Origin: Argentina anserina
Taxonomy: Eukaryota; Streptophyta; Magnoliopsida; Rosales; Rosaceae
Direction: 5' to 3'
NCBI RefSeq assembly: GCF_933775445.1
Contig: NC_065874.1
Location: 6,405,001-6,469,000 of the forward strand
Length of the DNA: 64,000 nucleotides
Shown: positions 51,991 through 63,800 of the stretch, one piece after another
Numbering within the stretch: position 1 is the stretch's first letter
How the letters are laid out: every line of letters begins with the position of its first letter
Translations under genes and position numbers: made by a program
Notes under the pieces: model-generated
The model's database searches: none
What the model was told of the DNA's origin: nothing
The model's input: the letters and a program-made list of their open reading frames with translations, nothing else

Positions 51991-52747
51991 CTAGTATTAT
52001 TAACATAGATAATATTATATATAAAATTATTATCAAAAAAGACATAATTGATGTTTAATATATGATATATTATATGCATGTATAATATTTTATTTCTTGG
52101 CGGGCTTTTGGTGGGTCGGGCAAAGTTTCACATCTCTAAACTAAACCTGGTCCTCTACCCACATAAGCGAGTTTTGGCGGACTTTCTCGTGAGCCAGACC
52201 GGATAGAAGCCATCGGGTTTGCAGGTCTCCGTGGACATTTCGGATCCGCGTGCTAAATAATGAGGCACGATGCAATCTTAAATGTGTATGTGTATATACA
52301 TATATATTAAAAAAAAACGATTTATATTCTTTGATCATCATCATGCATTTATAAAAGTCATTCTTTTTTATTATTCACACTACAGATTATACACCGAATA
52401 CTACTTGTTTCCAGTTTCCTCACAAACTTCAATCAGAGTTGGGAGAGATTCTTGTGTGGGCGAACGCACCACGTGGCGATGAGGCTGTCTAATAAGGGCA
52501 TAGCAAAGGGCTGTTTTGGGTATTGTGTTGAAAATAAATGGGGTAAAATAGGAATTTGGGAATAAATTGCTGCATTTTTATTGGGTTGTCCCATAGCCAC
52601 GTTGTAGGGGAGTCTGCACCTAAGAATTTTTCTCATAGTATGGACATTGACCGTCAGCTGTGGACAGTGTGGAGGGTGTCATGTGAGTAACAGAGAAACA
52701 AATAAGGTGGATGGGGGGAAAGCTTACTTGGCCATAGATCCCATGGG
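51991..52747. other. Upstream spacer of the intact CNGC gene
   Basis: Starts as very AT-rich DNA, then mixed sequence. From about 52637 it again matches the first copy (44495 on). No gene. Confidence 0.5.
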
Positions 52748-52756
52748 TTTTTACAC

Positions 52757-53054
52757 GGACTGAGATCCTCTCATCGTGTCTCTCTCCTAATATATTGCCT
52801 ACTGAATTAATCTGGACCATCTATTATCAATTCATGGCTAGGATTTCTTTCACATTGTTTTTGTGATATTTTCATCATCCTCGTTATTATCATCTCGCGT
52901 TGTTCTCCGACGATTCCTCAAATTTACAAAAATATAAGGAAAGGAGGACCACAAAAATATCACCAAAACAATGTAAAAGAAATCCTGACCATTCAATTAA
53001 TAATAGATGGTCCAGATTAATTTATTAAACAATATTAGTTGAGGATCTCAGTCC
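52757..53054. mobile_element. 298-bp Mutator-type MITE with perfect 9-bp target duplication
   Basis: Starts GGACTGAGATCCTC and ends in its reverse complement GGATCTCAGTCC. The arms pair for over 100 bp (attaatctggaccatctatt and its mirror). It is flanked by identical TTTTTACAC at 52748-52756 and 53055-53063. The first copy of the duplication has an unfilled site near 44539-44548 (tgtttacacacc). Confidence 0.9.
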
Positions 53055-53343
53055 TTTTTACACACCCCTCTTTCACACGTAGGATTCTCTCCATCGAAAT
53101 TGCTCCGTGGTTGGGGGTCCGAGGAGGTCTTTTATTAAAAACAAAGACTTCTATACCACATGCAACCAAATTATAGTTGGTTAAAATTAACTCATCAAGT
53201 TGACGGAAAAAAAGATTACTATACTTATCGATCTGTGCCTTCCATATATATGATGGGGTTGAACCTACACTGTACATACTGATCACCTGCATACAAGCAA
53301 GTGTTTAGAACTTTATCTGAACGTTGCCAACTGCTCAATCAGC

Positions 53344-56300
53344 ATGGCTAACAGAGAGCTCCCAGCAGAAAGCAGCATAATAAGGTTAATTTGTTACACT
53401 TGTATGAATTTCTGAGCATTTGCTCCTGGTTTATAGTAAATCATAAATCAAGTTCTCAATCGTTTGCTCTATATATATTGTTGGTTTCATCTTGATCTTT
53501 TTTTCCTTCTTGTTATCAGTGTTCAAGATGATGAGGGTAGTAACAGTTTTCACGACGATAAGATTGGACCAGCCGCTACAATACCATCTAGCTATAGGAA
53601 AGTATGGGAAACAGTTTCTGGGTTTGTGAAATCCACTATTCGCGTAGTTATACTTTCTATAATGCTAGTAATTGGGGGCGTAGTAGCTTTAGTTTCTACC
53701 GTGCTATATGGGATATATGCTTTTCTTTTGCCGGAAAAAGTACAGAACTTTGTTGGGAAATCAGTGAAATACGCTCTTGCTGTAGTTGGATCTTTTCTAC
53801 TGCTAGTTGTGGGCATAGTAGTTATTCTACTATATCCATTGGCTTTCATGGCATCAAGGTGGAAAGGGATATTCATACTATCATGTCTAGCAGTGTCGTT
53901 TGATTCTTTGTTCCTTTACATTCCGATCATCGATGAGGAACACAACTGCCTTGGCACGGACATGCCGTTAAGGAATGTAGCACTCGCCCTCAGATCAGTA
54001 ACAGATCTCACTTTCATATTCCATATTACATGTCTAATTTGTGATCTCATGAACAAATGCCCCAACTGGTCTGACTCTGGTCTGAATTTGGATCCAAAAC
54101 GGTTGTCTGACTCGTCGAAACTGAAGCATGTCCGAGAGGCGATGACCAAGAAGATATCGGGGTTATCTTTCTCTGTCATAATCAACTTTGTTGCTATTCT
54201 ACCGTTCCCACAGGTAATTAGAGAAAACCAGCCGGTTCCTCTTTTGGTGTATCATGCCAATTTGCCACATATCACTTAATTACGACATTTTTGTCTTTTT
54301 ACTAATTCTATATATGTAGCATGCAAAAACTAACAGGCAAAGAAAATCATTTTTGGTCAGAAAAATATATTCTATACTCTCATTATCAGTATTTTAGCCA
54401 TTTAACGAACTCTCTTCCCGTTTTGCACCAATTGTTTTTTTTTTCAGTTGGCAGTAATAGCTGGCTTTTTCAAATTGGGAAGCTTTTATAGATCACAGAT
54501 TATGAACAAGGTTCTTGTTTTCCAATATTTCCTAAGGAGTTGCCAAATAATTCTATCCATTAGAAAGATGCATACAGCTGGAAAATGGTTCAAAGGTGCA
54601 AGCTACTTTCTCCTGTACTTCATTGCTAGCCATGTAAGTCGCTTCCATATTCAATTTCATTAGGATTCACTTTTTTCCTCCATTATTGAATTATTTGAAT
54701 TAATCATAGATTCATAGTCAATACTTAATATATTGTTACTCCTTGAATTTCTTTTACTCTAAAACTAAAAAATTAATTTCAGTTTTACCCCTTTAAACTT
54801 TTAATTTTGCAACCACCCCTTTAAATCTGATTAAAACTGATGGTGGACTGATTTTGCATATAATATTTAGAGGGGTAAACTAATACATAAATAAAAGTTT
54901 AAAATTAATAAATAAAAGCTTAGTGAAAACTTTTTAAAAGTATTTAAATATTTTTATATCGGGTGAGTTGAACTCACGACCTCCCATTTAATAAGGGGAT
55001 ATCAAGCCATCATTTCAATATCTTTTTTTAAGTTGATGATTTTGTTTTCGTATCATTGTAGGTTCTTGGAGCGTTTTGGTATTTCTTTTCTATTCAACTA
55101 AAGTTATCATGCTGGGACGAAGCATGTCAAACTATTGCCGGATGCAAGTCTGTGAATAATTGCGGTCACAATACTTCATTAAATAGCTCATATATGCTAA
55201 GTGAATCATGCCCTATAGATGCTTCGAATGCAACTACCTTTGATTTTGGAATGTACCGTGATGTTCTTAAATCTGGTAACATGGGACATACAGATTTTTC
55301 AGCAAAATTCTTTTACTATTTCTGGTGGAGCCTAAAAAATCTAAGGTACGCATATAATCATGTGACAAATCACAAATGTTCATTGATAGATAACAATCAA
55401 TATCGGCTTATGGTTAACTTATTTATGCATCTAGTATTTTAGTTATATCTATAGTAGCCTCTTAACGAACGGTCACGCATGAGTCGATTTGCTTTTATCT
55501 TATTTGAATGTATAGATTTTAATATATATTTTTATTTCTAAAAACTCACATCCTAAAATTAGAGAACATTGATATATACTACAAAACAATTTGGGTTCAC
55601 CCACGTCCTTAATTATACGGATTAATGTCAATTTTGTTTGTTATTTTTACCAACTTATCCTTAGACACAGGTGATTTTCTCAATTAAGTGAATATAAACG
55701 AATGACAAGTTCAAAATTATTTGAATGACTGTTCTTTAAATGAATATAAACAATGCCATGACAATTCTGAAATTATTGAAAGACAGTTATATAGGCTAAA
55801 TTGGCATAAGTTATACATTACGTGTCAAAGACATGCTACTTCACTAATTCTGGATTGCTTGATTAATGTCACATAGCTAGTTCAATGATGTTTTTACAAT
55901 AGTTACTGGATAGTTTTCTGAAAAATATATACTGTATAGTTTATATGAAGGGTGATCGAATTTTGCAGTAATTTTGGCACCAATCTCGAAACAAGTAGCG
56001 ACATGTGGGAAAACTGCTTTGCAATAATTATTTGTGCTATGGGGTTACTACTATTTATAATTCTCATCGGAAATGTACAGGTTGGTAATGATTATATCCT
56101 TACAGTTTAACTTTGATAATTGACTGTTTGATAAATTAATAACTTTGATTAAATAATGAATTAATATAATATCCTCTCTTCTAGTCCAAACATTATTTAT
56201 TTATATAGATTTTACCATGTTTTGGGTTTAGGGCTCGACTATTACCTTTTATTTTAAGAAAATACTTGTGCCCATACTAGTGTAGGTGTGTGCATCTAAA

Positions 56301-58647
56301 CTTTTCTTATTTCTATACTTTTTGTAGTGTAAATCTAAAATTGAAATCATTCAAAAGTTTTATTAATCAATAAAGATCACATTTGTAAAAAAAAAAAATC
56401 AAAACAAATATAATTTGTTTAGCCAATTGTAGCAAATAAAATAGACGGCTGATTATGAGACTATTAACTTTCAACCATAATTGTTCATTTGTTTGATGTA
56501 CTCAACTTAGTAAATGATTTTTATTTCAATTTATACTTTACAGAGATGAACTTTTAAACACTTAAAATTTTAAAATCACACTACCAAAAATATAAAAATA
56601 AAAAGGACATGGACGTGTGCGTATGGACACAAATATTATCCTTTATTTTATATATTTATACTTAGCTTGCTATCTATTGCACTACAAATGCAAAAAAAAA
56701 AAAAAAAAACTCAACAAATTTAGCTTAGGCAATGCTTGAACTTATGTATGGGATTGCTTGCTCACATTTTCTTTGAATTAGACTGGTTAGGGGAGTGCTA
56801 GCTTCATACTCGCTCACCTTAGTTTTGGATGAGCCACACTCACCCAAGGAAAGAAACATATAGAAATGTGACAATCTCATTTCTCTTGATACCCTTTACA
56901 ACAACTATATTTTTTTTAAATCATAAAAAAAAAATCTAAGGGAGCCCACTGGCGGTCTCTTTTTTTTTAATTTTTTTTTTGAAATTAAAAGTACAAAGAG
57001 GGAAAAGGGGACATTTGTTCAAAAGAAACCGTCTAAGAAAAAACAATGTGACAACAACATAATTGGAAGCCAAAGTAGAGAACGGCGATCTGCATATCTG
57101 ATGAGTTATACTATAGAAGTGCGCACATGATAAAACTAATTCAACGTACTTTAAATAAATCCGAAGGCTGAGACGTAAAGTTTTTCATGGAAATTTCAAT
57201 AACGATTTACTTATAGTGGAAGGTTGTTGATCATTTTATGCTAACAAGTTGTCATTTTATTCTCACTTTTTTTCAATGTTCTAAAAATCCCCGCCTAGGC
57301 GCCCGGAGACCCTTGGCCGTCTCAATTTTGGGCCGATTAATCCCCGATTAATCATCTGGGCGCTGGTTTTTAGCTATCCGCCTGATTAACGCCTAGCATT
57401 TTTTAGAACCTTGCTTTTTTATATATAAAAAATTATCATTTTATTCTTACAAGTTAAATGAGAAAAACTGTTTATTTCTTTTTATTTTCGCATCTACTGA
57501 TATTGTTGTCCTCTTTCTCACTGTGATTCATGACATTATTGATTTATGTAAAACGTGTTTGTCCAAAAGTAGATTTCATCATCCGTTTATAATTGTTATG
57601 TTTTTTATTTGTTGAAACAGACATATATACAATCGGAAACCGAAAAGTCTTTGATGATTAAGGATAAACGAAGAATGAGGTTATATACGAAGTATAAGGA
57701 TATAGAAAAGTGGTTGTCAACTCATGGTTACCCTGATAATGATTTAGAGACTCCTAATGCCTGGAAAAACATCAAAGAACTTAAAGTGGTGGAGTTGATT
57801 GATAAAGATGTGGATCTTGAATTCATGCGCAGTTGTTTTAAGCGACATCCATCCGCAACAGATCCACTCAATGTTATTTGCGTCCATGCATTAAAGAAGG
57901 TAAGTTCATCAACCTTTTTTTATTTTTTATTTTGAAGATCTATTACTTTTTTTTAAGGATGAATTTTTTGTTTTGAAGGAAATCACTTGGTTTATAAAAT
58001 ATATAAACAAAAGTCAGAATAGTCATTACATATCCCTCCGCTACAATATCCAGATAAATAAGAAAAGCATGCACACAATGACTACTCATTTTACATGATG
58101 CACACTTATTTGAGAAACCCTATAACATAAATAAGATTATAGAGCCCAATATAATAAAATAAATACAGCCAAGACCGAAGCTTGAAGGCCCAAATCCCAA
58201 GCAGATCCAAAGACACCATACCCCAAAACTCAGCCCAAAATTTGATCGAAAAATGTGTTAAAATTAGAATTTCACTCTGTAATTTCAGAGTGAAGTTCTA
58301 ATTTTGGCATACTTTTCGGTCAAATGTTTTCACCATAAGTAATTCAATATTTAGGTATGTTACTCAAGATCATTTCTACAAAATTTCATCTAATTTAACA
58401 ATGGTTTGAGCTTTCAAAATCGAGATCTACACGAACGATTCACGTTGAACAGCTTTAATTCGTTCATTGATTTAATCTAATTTCAATATCTTAGCAATGT
58501 CCGAATTGGATGAAATTTTGTAGAGATGATCTTGAATAACATACCTAAATATTGAATTACTTATGGTGAAAAAATTTGATCGAAAAGTGTGGCAAAATTG
58601 AAACTTCACTTTGTAATTTCATAGTGAAGCTTCACTCTGGATATGGA

Positions 58648-58682
<35 letters not shown>

Positions 58683-60845
58683 ATATATATCCTAAGTTTC
58701 AATTGATATGAATGTAATTTATCTATATTTGGTTATGTATATATATATACAGGTATCTATTCTTCGAGATGTGGATGAACAAGACTTGAAGAATTTTCAT
58801 GACGACCCTCTCGATTGTACCACCCTTGAGAAGGACAGCTACATCACTAATGCAGGAAAACAACTTAGTACTTTGTATTTGATTATAGATGGCACAATTG
58901 AGGATGTCAAAACAAAGCGTCGACGTGATTGTTGTGGAGAAGAAGTTTTACATTGGGCAATATCAAACTATAAGAAATCGAAAGACAAACGCGGTAAGCT
59001 TCCTGATGCATCAGTTGATGTTAAATGTTCAACGAAAATAAGAGCTTTCAAATTTACTGCTGATGAGTTGATCGACATTCTCAATGAGTTTGAAAATCCA
59101 CAACCGTTGCCTTCTGCTCTTGACCACCAAATTAGCATGACTGAACGTGGAATGAAGGTAATAAAAAGTCTAATGCATGTATATCATTTCGCTTGTTTCA
59201 TCTACTGCATGTAGTTTGATTATTCAAAAGTGGAATTTCGCTTTAGAATCACATAAGAAAGTTCCTTATTTAATTCTATATAAAAAAATTCCTTATTTAA
59301 CTCATTTTTCTATCAATATATTATTTTCCATGATACATTATTAAATAGTTAGGTGTATACGGCATGATCATTTTTACAAAGTTTTATCTAATTTGACTAT
59401 CGTTTAAGTTTTTAAAATCCTAATTTACACGAATGTTTTATATTAAACTTATTGTCTTTTGTTCGTTTGTTGATTTAATCTAATTTCAATACTTTTAACG
59501 ATCAAGTTGAAAATTAATATAGATAATCGTGTTATATATAGTCTACTATGATCGAAAATTTAAAACGAAAAAAAATGAACTATATAATTAACTTCGCTAT
59601 GCGAGTTGGAGCGGGACTTGAATAAATTTATTCTATATATTTTAATTTTGATCTACAGGATTGGTTGTTGAGAAATGGGTTCCCTGAGGATCTGAAGGCA
59701 AACGTCATGAAATTGCTACCGCTAGGAAACACAAACGGTGATGCTGATGTTGATGTTGGCATAAAAAATTTGCTGCTCATGAATGCTGATGATCTTGGTG
59801 TTGGTGTCAACACTGATGTTGATGTTGGCATCAAAAATGTGCTCCCGCTAGGAAACATGAATGTTGATGTTGATGCTCATGCTGATGATGTTGGTGTGGA
59901 TGGTGTTGGTGTGGATGTGGATGTGGATGTGGATGTGGATGTGGATTTTCTATTCCGTATTCTTCCAGAAAATTTGAAGCCATCCATAAAGCGGCATCTG
60001 GGCATGAATGCCCTAAAGGAAGTATGTTCTTCAACTAATTATATATAATTCCACTCGTCCAATATATTACTTCCAAAATTAAGTTCATTGATTTCAATTT
60101 GGTTTTTGTTGGCAAAATGTTATTTCACATACTAATTGTAGGCTTCGCATTTTAGGTGCCCATGCTTCAAACATTGCACGAGTACGTTTTGGAAATCATC
60201 TGCACACATATGGAGCCAAAGGTCTACCTAATGGATGATTATGTTGTTAGAGCAGAAGAACCACTTGGTTTCATGATCTTCATCCTAGGAGGCAAAGTGA
60301 TAGTGACTGACACGACTAACAGCAATGCCACAACAACAAATTCGTCAGATATCACCAAGCCATCTAATGAGTATGTTCTTGAGAGAGGCGATTATTATGG
60401 AGACCAACTTCTGAGCTGGGCATCACCCAATAACGTGTCTTCTTCTAATATGGCCTTCATCTCAACTAGAGATGTCAGATGTCAAACGAAAGTGGAAGCC
60501 TTGATCCTCAAAGCTGAGGACTTGAAGAGTGTAGCCTCCAAATGCGGATCACAGTGGAACTTCGACAATTTTATGAATTCTCAGCAGTTGGTTCACGATG
60601 GCAAAGATCGTGTGGCAAATGCTGCACCAACCCCCACTATTGAGGAGGCTATCCGGCTTCATCAGGGTCATGACATAATCCTAGAGCAACTAGTTCTACT
60701 TAGAGATACCATATTCCAGAAATTAGACGATCAGGGCCGGAAATTAGATGACCAGGGACGGAGATTAGACGACATGGCTACATATTTAACCACAGTGGGT
60801 TATACAGGGAGTACTCACACATCTTCTACTCCTCCAGCACCTTGA
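53344..60845 (+). CDS. CNGC: Cyclic-nucleotide-gated ion channel with two C-linker/CNBD modules
   Basis: Nine exons: 53344-53384, 53520-54213, 54448-54633, 55062-55345, 55969-56080, 57621-57899, 58753-59157, 59659-60021 and 60156-60845. All have GT/AG borders and frame is kept, giving 1017 residues against about 700-780 for ordinary plant CNGCs. Hydrophobic segments at about 54-84 and 98-125 precede S1 (about 131-152). S2-S6 follow in family order, including VVAILPFPQ-like text in S3, the pore helix FFYYFWWSLKNLS and the filter G405-T406-N407. C-linker 1 is about 440-532 and CNBD 1 about 533-667 (CCGEEVLHWA). C-linker 2 is 668-788, split by a 75-residue Val-Asp-rich insert (688-762). CNBD 2 starts at 789 (VPMLQTL, YYGDQLLSWA, KAEDLKSVASK). 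The tail holds a predicted coiled coil (QKLDDQGRKLDDQGRRLDD) and no visible IQ motif. Family members carry Ca2+/K+ across plant membranes in defence and development. Whether this one conducts is unknown; the model rests on splice sites judged by eye. Confidence 0.87.
57278..57409. mobile_element. Small MITE in CNGC intron 5
   Basis: 132 bp with inverted ends GTTCTAAAAATC and ATTTTTTAGAAC, and inner inverted GC-rich parts (ccgcctaggcgcc and gcgctgg...cgcctag). No clear target duplication. Confidence 0.65.
58243..58640. mobile_element. Foldback element in CNGC intron 6
   Basis: Left and right arms are inverted copies: for example caccataagtaattcaata near 58330 against tattgaattacttatggtg near 58548, and catttctacaaaatttcatc against its mirror near 58515. 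Each end also contains its own small hairpin around ttcactctgtaatttcagagtgaa. A partial relative lies in intron 7 (about 59360-59500). Confidence 0.8.
58648..58681. repeat. (AT)n microsatellite in CNGC intron 6
   Basis: About 16 AT units directly beside the foldback element. Confidence 0.93.
59911..59946 (+). repeat. In-frame (GTGGAT)n coding repeat in CNGC exon 8
   Basis: Six tandem hexamers encode alternating Val-Asp, the pure core of the longer Val-Asp-rich insert. Confidence 0.93.
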
Positions 60846-63800
60846 TGTAGGTTTCTGTATTCATGTCAAATCAGACTGGATGAAATGTTACTATGTGTGA
60901 TTATAAAATGGTGGAAAGGGATTCATATGCTCTGTTTATTAATTGATTTTTTGAACTTTTTTCTTTGTATGCAAAAGAAGTGTAAATTGGATTGAAACTA
61001 GATGCAAGCAGCTGGGAACCATGTTAATTTGATGTCAGGATGTCATCTATTAGAGTCCTTGTTATAGTACTGATTTTGAAGATTTTTTTTATTAAATACA
61101 TTTCTAGATTTATGCGTGTTATTCTTTTGTGGGCCATACGGGATGTCCAATTTTAACGGGATGTCCTAAACTCCTAATTGACCGCCTAATTGTATTGTCA
61201 TGTTTCTACTGTTGATAATACTGGGTCATGGGGCTGAACCTCCTAATTGAGTCTCAAACTCTTTTGAAAAAGTTTAGCAATTAGGGCGGGGTGCCGGATT
61301 GCATGAATAAGTATGAGGGCAGAGTCGCAGAGTGCCCCACTGACTTGTTTCACAACAAAATAATAGTATGCTCGTATTCAATTTCGTATGCCATTCTCCC
61401 CGGCCATTTTCGTATTATTCCATTTTCGTATTCAATTTTCACCAACTTCTTACCGGCCATCTTCGCACTCCCATGCCCTTCTGCCAAGCCAACACTACCT
61501 CTACTCCCTTTCTTACACACGGCCCCATCTCCCATCAAACTCCCATTCCACTTATTTCTTCCCCATTAACATTTCACCTTCATTTTGTATATAAAATTTG
61601 CCACCATGCATCCAAAAATTAATTGCAACGTGTAGTACTGTATTTCTCTCATGAGTCCATGAAACGACGACTACAAACCAATCTACGTTTCTTCCACACT
61701 ATACAAACATCACCCAGAATATCCAGATCCCCTATTGAGAATTTGAGATAATGAAGAAATAAATAAATTCTGTTTGTAAGAAATTGGTGAATAAAGAATA
61801 TTAGTAGACATGTTCTTTAGTGATCTGATTTACAACTTGCAAGGAAGAACATGTACTGATCGATTAATGTATTGGGTATGGATAACTTAATCAATGTCTT
61901 TTTTCTTTATGTATAGTTTACTTAATCGCAACTAAACATTAAACAAAGACTATAATCTAAACATATACATGTCTTTGCCGCCATATATGAACAAAAAAAA
62001 CTATACATTAAACAAACACAGCTGGCATTAGTTGATCGAGGTCAAGTCTTTAATCCCGTAAAGGATGATGTCTATAGCAGTGAATGAACATTTCGTGTTC
62101 GGTTTCAGAAAATAAGAATTGCTCTGAAAAGGTTCATCTCAGTTCAAGTATTTCTGGCTTTCTGCCTCTTCGCATTTGTGCATTATTCCCGTAATCGTCT
62201 ATCGTTCGGTACATGGCCTGGTATGTACGAAGTACTAACAAATTAGGAATTTTCTTAGGTACCTCCAACATTTTAAACCTGACCAAAGCAGTATTCTTCG
62301 ATCGATATACATAATACATTGTTTGTTTTAGTTTGTGTTTCTAGTATTCTAGAGAATCTGAGATATATGATTGAGGTCAATTAGTGGTATACATATATGC
62401 TAGCTAGCTAGCTACATGCGTCGGCTGAGAAACGATTCGTTCTCATATATATACGTAATTACGTACTGAGAGAGAAAGCTATGAATTTCTCACTCTCTCA
62501 CAGCCAGTCAACTACCAATCTTCATCATCTTCTTCAATTTATGTTTTTCCTGTTTGCCTTATGATCGATGGCAAACTTTCTTTCTCAGCAAGTCAGCATT
62601 AATGTATCAACCGGTAGTGATCACATTGCTATCTCTACTGATATGCATTTACAGCAGAATCGTAACTGCCAAGAAAAGTCAATCAGCTCCAAGAATATTC
62701 CAATGAGAGCTGATGCACAACTTTCCTTCTCTTGTTCACGCTTTCTTGCAAATGTAGCCTAGGCCACTTCGTTTAAGCAATCATGCATGCATATCTTTAA
62801 TCTGTTAATTAGTCAAATTACAGACTAAACAATGTAGTATAGAGGTGACTTGTAACAATGGTTTTCTGCACAATCTCAGGTCAGTATTATATTATATTGC
62901 TGTAGTTGGAATTATCGAGCCAAGGGACCATGCATAGCTGTTAGCTATTAAGAGATTCAAAAATGTAACTCATACTATATTTCAAACGCAAATTTGAAAG
63001 AAAAACTTGCCATCTCCAGTGAATGACGATGAAAAATGTAGTTCTCGTCCAGCTGTTGAGTGTTTTAGTCATTGTATGTAGTATGTACATGTAAGTGATG
63101 TAACTAGTCTAACTACTAGTTCTGTGTCTGTGCCTACTGTTTTATTCGATATAATTTGTGGATAGTGGTTGAAGTTGTTGACTTTCTAATTTCTATCACG
63201 ATATATAGTTTCGCTATTAATTATGAGTATCATAACATTTTTGTTTTGTGTAGACTTCAGACTTGGATTAGATATTCTATTTCTGAGACTTTGAGTCGGT
63301 GACCATGTTTTGTTCAATACTATCGATTTTGTACTCAATTCAGTCAATTGTGATGGTTACAATCCGGTGGAATGGTGGTTTGATGAAAAGATACTGAAAT
63401 TATAACTCTTCAATTTCAGCGAGTATTTCCCAATAAACTATTTTTCAACGCCCGCTAGCTGATTTGATCATGTTTAGTTACTGGCTTACTTACTGCTAAT
63501 AATTGAATTAAACACAGCATGATCGACGAGTTCTGTATGTATGATTGTATATGGGACCATTGTATACGCAGAAGACAAACAGAAACGACTTTTGTGCATG
63601 TGTACTAAGTCTTGGTCTTCATTTTTTAGGTGCCACTTAATTGAGCTGCTTAATATTTAATGAGTAGGGATGACCATAATCATGGTAGGTTTAGGAGATC
63701 GAAATAATATACGCATACTCAATTTTAATTATATCTTCATATCCGTTTCAATTCTTGTTAGAAAATAATGAGTATTTTTTGTCCTCATACCCGTTGGAGA

